Numbered from the stretch's first letter, positions 1 through 10,413 are shown. The stretch: DNA of 64,000 nt from Ascarosepion bandense (GCA_037127315.1 JBBBDQ010000347.1:1506501-1570500), one strand, 5' to 3'. Made by a program: numbers and translations. The notes: generated from the sequence alone by a model not told the origin.

Positions 1-229
1 ATCTTACAGGGTTAGAGGGAGATGACTCATGTTTAACATACGAGGCACTACTACGCAAGGAATGACGTTCATATAGCTCAGTGATTGTAGTAAATAGGTT
101 CGGTTCGAAATTCTTAGCACCTGAAGAAGGCCGGAGCATACAACAGCAGAAACTTCGTACAAATGCCAACAAAGATGGGGACAATGGTCCGAATCATGTA
201 AATACTGTGAAAAGGACATCCGAAAATTA
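1..229. other. Unassigned left edge
   Basis: I see no recognisable gene or repeat in this stretch. The open frame on the minus strand is short, has no recognisable motif and is judged to be chance. Confidence 0.4.
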
Positions 230-513
230 TGTCAGTCAGTGATACACGCTTTGGGCGATCATGTCTTGAAAGAGACATGACTGACTGGGCAGAAGATTAT
301 CCCACAGTAGTTTGCTATTGCTTTCTGCGGTAGACTGGTTGCCAGCCCAGGTTATGGAACCCAATAATTTCTTATTTAACTCATAAATGCAGGGAAGAGA
401 CGGATTAATACCTTCCCTAAAGGTATTTGTGCGTAAGTGAATGCGACGAATTCAACTTGAATTCGAACTCGGCATCCCGATCTTCGTTCCGAGTCAATAA
501 TTACTGCACCACA
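230..513 (-). mobile_element. tRNA-derived SINE, family 1 (copy S1)
   Basis: Read on the minus strand, it starts with a tRNA-like RNA polymerase III promoter: a degenerate A box near the GTGGTGCAG block and a B box containing GAGTTCGAATTC. A family body of about 200 bp follows, with a hairpin CATGTCTY-loop-GAGACATG and a 3' end related to (ACTG)n. The same body recurs more than a dozen times here, which defines the family. It encodes no protein and would need a LINE reverse transcriptase to move. It may belong to the cephalopod SINE superfamilies, but I cannot confirm that by eye. Confidence 0.88.
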
Positions 514-1104
514 TGTGTAAAGAACTAAAAAAATAGCGTGTCACAAGGGGAAAGAGAAAATTGAAAAAGAAGGGGGAAAAGAAAAACATAAACGAGGGAA
601 ATAGAGGAAAAGTAATAGGTGTGATGGAGGAAAAAAGGAGAAAAGAGAGAAAAAGAAAAACACGTGATCATCGACAGAGAGGGTAAGGAGAAAGGGATAT
701 TACATAAAAATGAAAAAAGAAAAAGAAAAGGGAGAAAAGAAAAGAAGAAGAAATAGAACAATTCGAAAACATGACATTTGGTTTCTTCAAAAGTTTTTCA
801 AAAACTTTCGTTAAAATAAAATATAGTCTGACTATTATTGAGATCGAATTAAATTACGTTATAATCTACCACACGAAAAAGGGGGAAGGGCTACAAAAGG
901 AAAGATGATATTAGTAGGGGATATAAATGAAGAGGTTTTTTTAATATGTAAAAATATATAAAAAAATATAAAAAAATGAAAATATACCTAAGACCGAGAA
1001 ATCAAGTATTTAAGAGAACCATAAAAATATAGATATTTTTAAGGTACATTATAGTTAATTTTAAGCGGCCGTAACATATTAGTAAATATAAGTGCGAATG
1101 TTTT
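514..1104. other. Purine-rich and AT-rich spacer
   Basis: From about 528 to 770 the plus strand is almost pure A/G, and the rest is AT-rich. The 78-residue minus-strand frame is Phe/Ser/Leu-rich only because of this purine tract. No gene is supported. Confidence 0.6.
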
Positions 1105-1106
1105 TT

Positions 1107-1165
1107 TTTAATCATTTCACCCCAAGCAAGGCATTCCACTGCCACTATTGCGCTTGGGGCTACAT
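1107..1165 (-). other. LINE family 1 3'-terminal stem-loop
   Basis: On the minus strand, CCCCAAGC and GCTTGGGG form an 8-bp stem around a 25-30 nt loop, followed by TGAAATGATTAAAA-like sequence and the A tail. Every family 1 3' end in the window has a version. It is probably the structure recognised by the element's reverse transcriptase, by analogy with stringent-type LINEs. Confidence 0.7.
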
Positions 1166-1285
1166 AGGGGGAGGTAAATAAGAAGAGTGGTTAGATATAG
1201 GAAATGTCAGAAGTGGGGGTGATAGATAGTTGGGTGGGTGGGAAGAGTGTTTGAAAGAATGGAAGTTTGTTTGAAAGAATGGAAG

Positions 1286-2110
1286 TTAGTGTGTAAGGAG
1301 GTGTCTATTGACCTTACATTTAAACTCCTGGAGATTGTAGCCGTCGGGGAAGCAGTCATGTGGAAGAGAATTCCACAGTCGAGAAGGGCGAGAAAAGAAA
1401 CTGTTGAAGTAGAAGTTGCGGTTGCATTTTATCGGTTTCACTATAAAAGGGTGGGATCTAGTTGCTAATCTAGTATCTCGTGCAAATTCGAACCTAGGGG
1501 GCACCAGTGATCAAAGTTCATAGGAGCAGAAGCCGTGAAAGTATTTCTCGAAGAAACACAGGGAAGCCACGTCGCGCCGGTGAGAGAGAGAATGCAGGCG
1601 GTCCGCTAAGTCGGTATCGATCACATTACAGACCCTCCGCTGTACCTTGTCTAGAAGCCCAAGGAGAATAGCAGGGGCACCCGACCAGATATGGCAACAG
1701 TATTCATTGCACGGGCGGATGGTAGATTTATAAATGTGCAGGATAGATTCAGACGGAAAAAACCTCCGGGCCCTGCACAGAGAACCAACTTTCAAAGCAG
1801 CGGATTTAGGAATGGATTCGATATAGTCATTCCACTTGAGGTCCGCTGAGAGTGTAAGGCCAAGGAGGCGTAGTGTTTTACTCTCTGGGAGGCAAGCCTG
1901 GTCCATGCTAATATATATGCTATATTGATAGTAGCTTCGTTTTAGAAGTATTAAAATTTAAGAGCCATTTCTTACTCCAGTCCACTACGGATTGGAGGTC
2001 CTTTCCAAGCTCGGCTGCAAGGTTAGCTTTGTCGTCCGCACGAATTTTTCGGTCCAGGTGAGAATAAACTGTGGTGTAATCAGCGTACATACCTACTAGT
2101 TGATAATGGT
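1286..2110 (-). pseudogene. Reverse transcriptase C-terminal part of LINE-A (broken)
   Basis: Read in two frames, this contains the region after the catalytic box. The YADD box reads YADY at about 2076-2087, so the second catalytic Asp is lost. It continues through a conserved stretch with KTLRLLGLTLS, then STIRPCNEYCCHIWSGAP, and a C-terminus with RPSRLWNSLPHDCFPDGYN. Immediately upstream, at about 2110, the sequence jumps from a LPIFGKVFETIIN motif straight to the YADY segment. That removes the central palm, a deletion rather than a point change. Confidence 0.82.
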
Positions 2111-3243
2111 TTCGAACACTTTGCCGAAGATCGGAAGAAGGCTGATAGGTCGGTAATTTGCGGGATCCGAGGGTTCTCCAGTGATTTTAAATATAGGAAC
2201 TACAGAGGAAGATTTCCAACAGGCAGGAAAGCAGGAAGCAGATAGGCAGGAGTTGTAGAGCTAAGAAAGTACGGAGGAAAGTTCGGGGGCACATTTCTTT
2301 AAGACTATGATTGGGATTCCGTCCCCTCCGCTCGCTTTGTGAGGGTCAAGTTTTGAGATTATCTTAGAGACAAGCGAGGGTGTAATATGGACGTCATTCA
2401 GTTGAGCATCAGTTCTAGGTGGGAAGTCGGGTGTAGAAACTCCAGATGAGTCCAGTCTCGAATTATTCGAGAATCTGCGGCAAAGCATTCAGCCTTGTCC
2501 GCTGGGGAGGTGAGGACCTCAAATTTGTTTATTAGTGAGGGTATTGTGGACTTGCTCTTGTTAAGTACTCTTTTACAGAGTCGCAAGTAGTCCTTGGTGC
2601 CGAACTTAGAGGATGCAATGCGTTGCTTCATTCTGGCAGCAAATAACATCTTAGCTTCGTTAAGTATCTTTTTACACTTATTAAGAGCTGAAGCGAAAAG
2701 GCGTCTGTTTTGGTCCGACGCGTAGCTCCGATAGAGTCGGAAGAAATGATTCCGGAGGGCAATGGCGGTCGAGCAAGCCGGCGAGAACCATGGAAACCAA
2801 TGAGAATTAAGCTGAAATTTCCTGGCAGGGATGAAAGCATCGATGCCAGCCTTAACCCAGAAGGAAACCTCGGATGCATATTCTTCGATGTAAAGACTAA
2901 AAACGTTGTTCCAAGGGACGTCACAGAGGAAGTCTCGGAACGAATCCCAGTCTGCTCTTTCGTAGCAGTAGGATATTCTACTTGTCTGGGTTTCTTGGGT
3001 TGGGTGGGAGCGGAATGAAATGTTGACGGAAACTACGGTGTGGTCAGAGTTACCAAGTGAGCAGAGTTGTCTGCTAGTGCAAGAGTCTGGGATGGAGGTG
3101 AAGCAGAGGTCTAGTAATGAGTCCCTTCCGTTAGGGTTGTCGGAGAAACGCGTGGGAAGTTCACCACTTGCGTAAGGGATTGGGTTATTGAAAAATTCAT
3201 GGTGTGGACACCAGCAGGGTCGGTGACAGAGTTCTCCAGCCAC
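2111..3243 (-). pseudogene. Endonuclease-RT linker and RT N-terminal part of LINE-A (broken)
   Basis: Two overlapping frames cover it. One (3243 to 2398) runs from the end of the endonuclease (an SDHTVVSVNISF motif, the SDH box of AP-like nucleases) through a Lys/Arg-rich linker. The second (2488 to about 2110) has the RT entry motifs HKASGGDGIP and, after a stop, NYRPISLLPIFGKVFE. These match RT motifs 1-2a of jockey/CR1-type elements. A frame change near 2480 and a stop near 2260 show decay. Confidence 0.83.
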
Positions 3244-3749
3244 TTGGTGTGGTGGGCGTTAAAGTCACCAAACACGAATATATGGGCGGAGGGATGGGAA
3301 GAAATGGCCTTGTCAATATTGTCAGAGACACTGTCAAGTAACAAAGAGTCAGGGGAGGAGGGGGAGCGGTAGAGAAAGAAGCGATAACTAATCGAGCTTA
3401 GAAGTGAGAGGCGGAAGCACATGAAAGAATGATCCGGGGATTCAAAGGATGTCGCCCTAGCTAGGGGAAGATGTTCGCTGACATACACACCAAGCCCATG
3501 CATATGAACATTGGAGTCCTTCCTGAAAAGGGGAAAGTAACCAGGAACGTCAAACTCAGAATAGGGGATAGAAAGTTTAAGGTTAGTTTCACATAGGCCC
3601 AATATATCAGGTGAGTTAGTGTGAAGGAATGAATCAACGCTGAGGAAGTTAGTGCGGATACCACGTATGTTAGTGTGAGAGATGCAGGCGGGTTTGGGCG
3701 TTTTCAGACTAGCTGGTTTAACTTTGCTATTATGTTTGCTTTTTTCCAT
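3111..3749 (-). pseudogene. AP-like endonuclease domain of LINE-A
   Basis: A 212-residue frame starts with a Lys-rich leader. It then shows N-I-R-G-I-R, the LCETNL motif (catalytic Glu) and HIFVFGDFNAHH (the GDFN box of EEP/AP endonucleases). Its end is out of frame with the SDH-containing frame that follows, so one indel separates the last catalytic box. This Met is the likely start because 5' UTR-like sequence shared with other copies lies directly upstream. The domain makes the first-strand nick in target-primed reverse transcription. Confidence 0.85.
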
Positions 3750-4255
3750 AGTGATTCAGTTAAGGAGAGGTCTTAGAATAGAGTCAGTCGGTCACTTGTT
3801 TGCAGCATGTGAAGGATGGAGACTGGCGCGGCCTACTACATAATGTGGCCTCGGGGTTGCCCACCGAACGTTCATGCAGGGACGCCTGCCCATGCGCGAT
3901 ATGGCACTACAAGAACCCCGGTATTATTCAACTGTTGATCAGAGCAGCCTCTCAAGACGCTACGCATGAGTTCGGGCTCCTAATTACCAGTCGGAAGCAG
4001 CAACTAAGAAACTGCCAACCCGGTACCCTCAGAATGTAAAGACGTTGCCACCATACTCCGTAACTGCAAGCAGCTTCCAGCTGAACTAACACTAAGACCG
4101 AAGAAGGGGGATGAACCGGAAGCCCCTTCCTGAACAAGAAACAAGGCGATCATCTCTACACTTGATCAAAAGAAGCGGGTGGAGTGTGAGACCGGGCGAT
4201 AGTAGGAACTACCTACTCCAATTAAAAAAAAAAAGAAAAAGAAAAGGGTAACTGA
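3750..4255 (-). promoter_or_regulatory. LINE family 1 5' UTR
   Basis: This minus-strand leader begins at about 4240 with ATTGGAGTAGGTAG and runs to the endonuclease start. The same leader occurs at 50640-51165 in another copy. Its first 100-170 bp recur at 58990-59120, 60100-61060 and 61078-61187, where they head short derivatives. An internal promoter is likely for this class but cannot be proven from sequence. Confidence 0.6.
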
Positions 4256-4281
4256 AATTTACTAAGTTTAACTTAGTATAC

Positions 4282-4602
4282 GTCAAAACTAACCTTCAAT
4301 TGCAAAATAATTTACACGAACTACTTAGGTTAGTGACAAAACAAATAAAATAAAAATTCAACAAAAAACCCAAAATTTTAAAAATAAATAATTAAAAATT
4401 AAAATTAAATTAAATTAAAAATTACAGAAAAGACAGACTAATTCCGGGTGAATTTACCACGAGGAGCTAACACAGAAAGTTGATTTAATTAAATTTCTGA
4501 AGTCAAAAATAAAATTTACACATTTTTTTCAGAATATAGGCGAGTTAGCCAACACGTATATATTAGTTGCCCGAGGACGAATGAATGCCTCAAAGAACAA
4601 AT
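4282..4602. repeat. Upstream 5' UTR block, copy 1
   Basis: It is a near-identical direct repeat of 4661-4978 (offset about 376-379 bp), apart from small indels in the A/T runs. The part nearest the leader is also found upstream of the leader at 61190-61450 and, weakly, at 51165-51230, so it belongs to the LINE rather than to the insertion site. Confidence 0.75.
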
Positions 4603-4660
4603 CTTTACTCATTTACAAGACACAACTAATGGAATTAAGATAATACCACGGTTCATACAA

Positions 4661-4978
4661 GTCAAAACTAACCTTCAATTGCAAAATAATTTACACGAAC
4701 TACTTAGGTTAGTGACAAAACAAATAAAATAAAAATTCAACAAAAAACCCAACATTTTAAAAATAAATAATTAAAAATTAAATTAAATTAAATTAAAAAT
4801 TACAGAAAAGACAGACTAATTCCGGGTGAATTTACCACGAGGAGGTAACACAGAAAGTTGATTTAATTAAATTTCTGAAGTCAAAAATAAAATTTAAAAT
4901 ATTTTTCAGAATATAGGCGAGTTAGCCAACACGTGTATACTAGTTGCCGGCGGCGAGTGAATAACTCAAAGAACAAAT
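4661..4978. repeat. Upstream 5' UTR block, copy 2
   Basis: Second copy of the 320-bp block, separated from copy 1 by about 58 bp. Together they resemble the tandem promoter monomers seen upstream of some LINE families. Confidence 0.75.
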
Positions 4979-4980
4979 AA

Positions 4981-5255
4981 AAAAAAAATATTTATAATGC
5001 CTAAAGAGCCAGACAACCTGCCTAGGTTTCACCTACACGGATAATCAGGGAAAGCTGGCTCTGCTCTGCCTGAGTTTTTAGCGATTTATGTTACTTGATT
5101 GGTCGTGTTGGGATTTTTTCTTTGGGCTACGTGCTGACTCGGTCTGAGCTCTTTTAACTGATTTTCATGTACTTAGCTCTTTCTTTTTTTAAAACCATTT
5201 TTCTCTTCTTCGTAGATACGTTGGAGGTTTTTCGAAACGATTATAGTTATTATCT

Positions 5256-5295
<40 letters not shown>

Positions 5296-5949
5296 AGAAA
5301 ATAACTTTAAGATTATATTTTCAAGGGCCTAAAAATTAACAAAAAAAAAAACAGAAGAACAAAAAATAAAAATTAAAATAAACTTTAAGTTAAAATCAAC
5401 TAAATATAAATAAATAACAAATGTATAGATAAAATAAATAACGAAATACAATCAAAATATAAATAAGTTAAGAATAGAAATATATTTCACTAAAACTAAA
5501 AAAATTGCGTACATGTGTAAGAATATATACATAAATACATACAGAAATACAAACAAATAAACGAATATGCACATATATATATACATACATACACACACAT
5601 GTACAAACGAATATAATTCCGCACTTACGTACCCATACATATAATATATAAAATTATACAAACTTACTACATTGTTGCTTATAAGAGAGAAAATATATTT
5701 GACTAAGGAATTTTGAAAAATGAAATTTATTTTTGATGGTAAAGGATTATAATTAAAATTTATATTAAAAATTAAAATATAATTAAATGATAAGTATAAG
5801 AATTAAAGTATATATGCAAATTAACGAGTTTGCTATTGTAGAAATATACACACATATGTATATATAAATATATTTATATATATATACACACAGGTACATA
5901 TATACCAACATACATACACACATGGGCGTTCAAGCTCCCCATATGCATT

Positions 5950-6037
<88 letters not shown>

Positions 6038-6356
6038 GAACATTGGTCAATAATTAATGAATAAATACCTAGAAAATGATAGCTTCAATAGTAATATAGT
6101 CTTTGAAAATAGGGAGGTTTAAGCAGTAAAAAGCAAAAAAGAAAAATTACTGAAATTTTTCCGATAGGGAAAGGAAATCTGTTGTACCACTTGGGTCTGA
6201 CGAGCCTCGATAATAACATCATGACGCGTTGAAATATATATTGCCCATTGTAATATTCTAAAATCTTTTATAAATTATATTACTCTGTTAAATTAAATAA
6301 ATGAATTTAACATTGAGTTCGTCTGTATCGGAATTTACCTTGATTGTATATCAAAT

Positions 6357-6407
<51 letters not shown>

Positions 6408-7450
6408 TAATTATTTGCCATAATATTTGATGATAATATTTTGACTTTACTTTAGTACATTTTTGATGCAAAAATTGTTCGTTTTTATTTCATTCTAAAA
6501 CCTAGAAATGTTTTTATCCTTTGTTAAACTGTTTTTATAACGTTTAGAAATTGTATTGTCCGAAAGAATGCTTATCAGGAAATCAGCTCATCTCAAATTT
6601 ATGACGGTATTAAAAATGCCCATCAAAACATAATTTGCTTAACATATTCATACCAGGAAAAATGGCATAAGATTTTCTTAAACGCGCACGACACAAATTA
6701 CTGTTGTTTTGCTTTTTATGATTTTTTTGATTTTTTTATTGTGATTGGGAAAAAAAGATTTAAATTTTTGCACGTTGCTCTACCTTATTAAAATCATTTG
6801 CCACAACTTCTGTTTTTCTTTCAATGTTTCTCTTACTTCCTTTCATTTGTATTTAATACAAAACTGTTTCCGTTATATTATAATACTGGCTATTTCAAAT
6901 TTATCAAGACAGGAAAACTGACCGTCAAAGCACAATTTTCCCATCAGACAAATTTTATAAGTTTTCATTAAAATCTTTAGTATTCTTAGCTAAGGTAGTC
7001 CCGATTAGAATTTTGAATGACTGTGAAATAAAAAGAAATACACGAGGCAAAATAATTTACCAAAAAATTTATTCAAAGTAATGGAATTATCATATATCAC
7101 ATCTCTTTTGTTTTCTTTCATGAATATTCCTCTTCCGGCCGAAATGCTGTGGAGCTCGGCATTATTTATTTTTTCGTGACTACCAATGAAGTGAAATTTT
7201 ATGATTACGTTTGGATTGATTTTTAGTGGCTTTTTTTCTTTTCTTTTACCGGCCTGAGTAAACGATCAAACTCTTTTCAGGGCTGCATTTGCTTTTACGA
7301 TGCCTATTTAAAACATTAAAAATCTACTCATGGTAATGTTTTTATATATTAAATAATTTTTCTTGTTTTTTGTTCATTTTTTTCGTACATAATAAAATAT
7401 ATCCTTTTTCAAAGCTTAATAAATTATATAGTTTGGTTTTAAAGAAATTA
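4981..7450. other. AT-rich gene-free stretch
   Basis: No protein similarity is visible. It contains simple repeats (TA at 5257-5292; CA then TA at 5954-6034; TA at 6360-6405) and A/T-rich DNA. Open frames are short and low in complexity. Confidence 0.6.
5954..6034. repeat. (CA)n(TA)n microsatellite
   Basis: A CA run passes directly into a TA run. A similar tract is at 6360-6405 and a shorter one at 5257-5292. Confidence 0.95.
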
Positions 7451-7454
7451 TTTA

Positions 7455-7751
7455 CATTATGTGCGTTGTGGTGCAGTGGACATCTGCTTGGAACGAGAAA
7501 TCAGGGGTCCGAGTTCGAATTCCAGTTGAATACCCCGCATTCACTTACCCTTGGGAAAGGTATTAGTCGTCATGCAGGCTTGACCGAGATAAAACTCACT
7601 ACACCCCTCCAGTATTCCCAGTGCATTTGGAACCCTGGCGTAGTTTATAGCGAAATTCATAATCTTGTCAAATAGCTGAATACTTTATGCTTCGCCAGGG
7701 CTACCAAGGGTGTTTTTATTGTGACACCAACACTGGATGGGTTACATCCAG
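7455..7751 (+). mobile_element. SINE with family 1 tRNA-like head and a different body
   Basis: Plus strand. The head has GTGGTGCAGTGG and the B box GAGTTCGAATTC, as in family 1. After GGAAAGGTATTA the sequence departs into a body not shared with other copies. That body contains a hairpin-capable pair (CCCTGGCG near 7635 and CGCCAGGG near 7693). It may be a second subfamily that exchanged its head or body. Confidence 0.6.
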
Positions 7752-7920
7752 GCCCCATCCTGTTATTTAACCCATAACTGGAGGGTAGGGACTGATTAAT
7801 ACCGTTCCCCAGGGTACCAGTGCTTAAGTTAAGGCAGAGTGCTGAACTGGAATTCGAACTCGGTTCACCGATTTCTCTTTCCAAGACGATATCCATTACA
7901 CCACAATGCACATCCGTCAC
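7752..7920 (-). mobile_element. tRNA-derived SINE, family 1 (copy S3), body truncated
   Basis: Minus strand, tRNA-like head at about 7830-7918 with the B box GAGTTCGAATTCC, and body ending near 7752. Directly upstream on the same strand lies a 5S rRNA-derived segment (7925-8042), with no spacer of note. Other family 1 copies do not have this extra head. Confidence 0.8.
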
Positions 7921-7924
7921 TGAA

Positions 7925-8042
7925 CGCTTACAGCGCCTGGTCTTCTCAAGTGTTCACCGACCTAAGTTCTGACCAGGTTCACGTTGCTTAACTTCGGTCA
8001 TCGATCGCGAACCGATGTATTTAACGTGTTATGCTTACGGCA
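7925..8042 (-). pseudogene. 5S rRNA-derived sequence heading a SINE
   Basis: About 118 bp on the minus strand align by eye along the length of animal 5S rRNA. The plus strand shows the reversed landmarks GCTTACAGCGCCTGGT, GACCAGGTTCACGTTGCTTA and the 5' part ending CTTACGGC. Many substitutions, especially in the middle, make a working 5S gene unlikely. Its 3' end meets the 5' end of a tRNA-like SINE on the same strand, and its 5' end is part of a head-to-head junction at 8033-8053. It may be a genuine 5S-tRNA composite head, or a 5S pseudogene trapped by chance. Confidence 0.82.
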
Positions 8043-8250
8043 TATCACGTTGGTGGGAAAGGTATTAATCCGTCTCTTTCCTCAAGTTATGGTTTAAATA
8101 GCCTTGGGTTCTATAGCCTTGGCTGGCAACCAGCTTACCGCAGAAAGTAATGGCAACTTACTGCAGATTAATCTTCTGCCCAGTCAGCCATGTCTCGAAA
8201 GAGACATGATAGCCCAAGCGTATATCACGTATTGAACTTAACTGAAATAC
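8033..8250 (+). mobile_element. Family 1 SINE body with a short 5S-like start (copy S4)
   Basis: The plus strand opens with about 20 bp matching the 5' end of 5S rRNA (TTACGGCATATCACGTTG). It then jumps to the family 1 body (GGAAAGGTATTAATCC onward) and its hairpin and 3' end. The tRNA-like part is missing. It opposes the 7752-8042 unit head to head. Confidence 0.7.
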
Positions 8251-8600
8251 ATTACATCCAGAAAGGTTTAGAAAGAGTAGAGGCTTCGATTCTGAACTTG
8301 TAACTCGAATACAGGGTCCCCTTTTGTATTAAATTCTTTCTTCACATTCAGAAATTTTTCTCTCTTTTGATCTCTCTGGGTTAAAACGTGGAACAAATAG
8401 TGAAATCAGTGATTCCCACAAAGGTTATGTTTTTGACGCTGTGAAAATTAAATATTCACCGAAAATGTATTAAAGATGATAAAAAAATTTTCACTAAATT
8501 TTTATTACATGCTAGTAAGGTATATTTCCTTAATTTTATAATGATGAACATCTTTATTTCATGTTTTTCAACACTAACCCTCACCCTAAAAGTAAGATTG
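8251..8600. other. Unassigned
   Basis: No recognisable gene or repeat. Confidence 0.4.
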
Positions 8601-8607
8601 ATGATAA

Positions 8608-8610
<3 letters not shown>

Positions 8611-8641
<31 letters not shown>

Positions 8642-8768
8642 ACATATACATATACATATATATATACATATATGTATATATATATATATATATACATATG
8701 TGTATATATATATATATACATATGTGCATATATATATATACATATGTGCATATATATATATATATATA
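8611..8768. repeat. Compound TA/CATA microsatellite
   Basis: Alternating TA and ACATATG-type units. All open frames here on both strands are Tyr/Ile repeats caused by the microsatellite. Confidence 0.95.
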
Positions 8769-8965
8769 GTAATATTGTAAGAAAGTTATAGAACACTGTT
8801 CATGCATTTACTTTTATAAAGAGTGCTCGATAAAACGTAGAGCTTTATATTGTAATGATTGTTCCCAGGATTTCAATTTATCACCAGATGCGGAGCACAC
8901 GTAGCTCCGAAACGCAAAGATTTTGTGTAGTTATACTATGCTTTTTTAAACCATTGTAACACAAT

Positions 8966-8968
<3 letters not shown>

Positions 8969-9016
<48 letters not shown>
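8969..9016. repeat. (TA)n microsatellite
   Basis: Uninterrupted TA dinucleotides. Confidence 0.95.
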
Positions 9017-9017
<1 letters not shown>

Positions 9018-9055
9018 GAAAGCTTAACACATGATTTAGATTGGTTATAAATTAT

Positions 9056-9098
9056 AATTAACTTTTATGAGCTAAATTAGCTCATTTCATCAGACCAC
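9056..9098 (-). other. CTGATGA plus hairpin motif
   Basis: The minus strand reads CTGATGA, then an AATGAGCTAA/TTAGCTCAT hairpin, then AAAAG. The architecture is like the recurrent motif described for 38960-39040 and 54300-54335, but the GAAA element is imperfect. It may mark another Penelope-like 3' region. Confidence 0.35.
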
Positions 9099-9164
9099 AT
9101 TATATTCGTTCCATTTCGTATAAATACTTTCCCGGAATAAACATTTTTTAAAATGTTTGACCTC

Positions 9165-9228
9165 TCTATACAGATATTAAGTACATCTTGTGGAATTATC
9201 CTTGCTGTTCACGGACTTGACATTTAAA
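9165..9228. repeat. Dispersed 60-bp repeat, copy 1
   Basis: The block from ACAGATATTAAGTA to CACGGACTTGACA is found again at 10318-10372. Both copies run into (TA)n, so it may be the end of a mobile element that carries the microsatellite. Confidence 0.6.
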
Positions 9229-9284
9229 CCTATATATATATATATATATAGTTTTCTTTTTTTCTTTAATGCATTAGCATGTGG

Positions 9285-9575
9285 GTGTACGCTGTGATGA
9301 ATGAGAAATCAGAGAGCTGAGTTCGAATTTCATTTGAATTTCAAGCACTCATTTCTGCGCAAATACCCTTGGGGACGGCATTAATCCATCTCTTCTCCCT
9401 CTATATCTAAGTTCAATAACAGCACAGATTTAGTCTTATAGCTTTGGTTGACAACCAGCCTACCTCAGAAAAAATGGCAAACTGCTGCAGGAAAATATTC
9501 TACCTAGTCAGTCATGGATCGAAAAAACATGATCGCCTAAGCGTCTATCACGATTGGTACTTAACTGATTGAATT
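9285..9575 (+). mobile_element. tRNA-derived SINE, family 1 (copy S5)
   Basis: Full-length-like plus-strand copy. It has a degenerate head (GAGCTGAGTTCGAATTTC at the B box), a body with a decayed hairpin near 9514, and a 3' end CGCCTAAGCG...TTAACTGATTG. Confidence 0.85.
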
Positions 9576-9629
9576 CTGTGCCAGAAGCAACAACAACCGC
9601 ATAAGACAGCTTTGTTTTTGCTTGGTATT

Positions 9630-9925
9630 CTTTTTTTATGTGCTCAGTGTCTTTAAGACTTAGGCGATCATGGCCCTTTACATCTTCTTTTTCCATGTAG
9701 CTCTTAATAACTTTTGTCTTGACATTTCTCTCAAACACGGCACTGACATCTACTTAAGCCAATCAAGTATGTCACTCTCTGTTTCTTCCTCTCTCTCATT
9801 TTCTCTATCCCCCTTGTGAGTATCAAACTCTCCAAGCCCTCCTTCCTAATTACGCGTTCCAGAAATGTCTCTTCTTGTATAATTTTTCTTTTCGTTTCTA
9901 CTCTCTTAAAAACCACGTTTTTGTT
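9630..9925 (-). mobile_element. RTE-like retrotransposon 3' end (R1)
   Basis: The minus strand encodes the C-terminal tail of an endonuclease/RT polyprotein. Recognisable pieces are RVIRKEGLESLILTRGIE and, after frame changes, a GHDRLSLK-like end. The same C-terminal region recurs at 11740, 22085, 32825, 40745 and 63435. It is 5'-truncated and frameshifted. Confidence 0.72.
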
Positions 9926-10317
9926 CAGTTGTTTCGTTTATGATATCATCAGTATTTTTCTGACTTCCTAATAAATTGATTTTTGCTATGCTTTTAATTA
10001 TTTACTATACAGGTAAATGCTGAAAAATGTTTCCATGTAAAAGTGAGCCATAACGCAAACAAAAGCCATGGTATCCTATGCAGAGGTTGAATAAATTCAT
10101 TAAGAGTTTACATTGTTGTTGACACACTGTCCTATGTTTAATTGCAAACCCAGTTCCTGTTCTATCCGTATACAGGTGATTTGCTCTCAGTATAAATCCC
10201 TGACTACTCTAAAATTCTTTTCTAGCAAATTAAGTTTTATTAGCACTTAATATAGTAACTTATCAAATGTATTTTTCGTAATCTATGAAATATGTGTGTA
10301 TATCTATATACCTTGAT

Positions 10318-10370
10318 AATACAGATATTAAGTAGATTTTGTCGGATTATCCTTGCCGTTCACGGACTTG

Positions 10371-10372
<2 letters not shown>
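10318..10372. repeat. Dispersed 60-bp repeat, copy 2
   Basis: Matches 9165-9228, ending in CACGGACTTGACA followed directly by (TA)n. Confidence 0.6.

Positions 10373-10375
<3 letters not shown>

Positions 10376-10413
<38 letters not shown>

Larger units (their letters stand above)
1107..4980 (-). mobile_element. Non-LTR retrotransposon, LINE family 1, nearly full length but decayed (LINE-A)
   Basis: On the minus strand the order is duplicated upstream blocks, 5' UTR (4255 to 3750), AP-type endonuclease (3749 to about 3111), linker and RT N-terminal half (3243 to about 2110), a deleted RT centre, RT C-terminus (2090 to 1286), 3' UTR, and a stem-loop (CCCCAAGC...GCTTGGGG) followed by a short A-rich tail at 1107. 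Jockey/CR1-group elements encode an enzyme that nicks target DNA and reverse-transcribes its own RNA there; this copy resembles that group by eye. Frameshifts, a missing palm segment and YADD changed to YADY make it inactive. At least seven other fragments of the family lie in the window. Confidence 0.88.

Noticed and set aside
525..761. 78-residue Phe/Leu/Ser ORF that looks like a membrane segment
   Set aside because: Caused by a purine tract on the other strand, with no start context or homology.
7925..8042. Functional 5S rRNA gene
   Set aside because: Too many substitutions in conserved helices and no terminator T run. It sits at a SINE junction.
8456..8796. Several Tyr/Ile-repeat ORFs on both strands
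   Set aside because: Products of the TA/CATA microsatellite.
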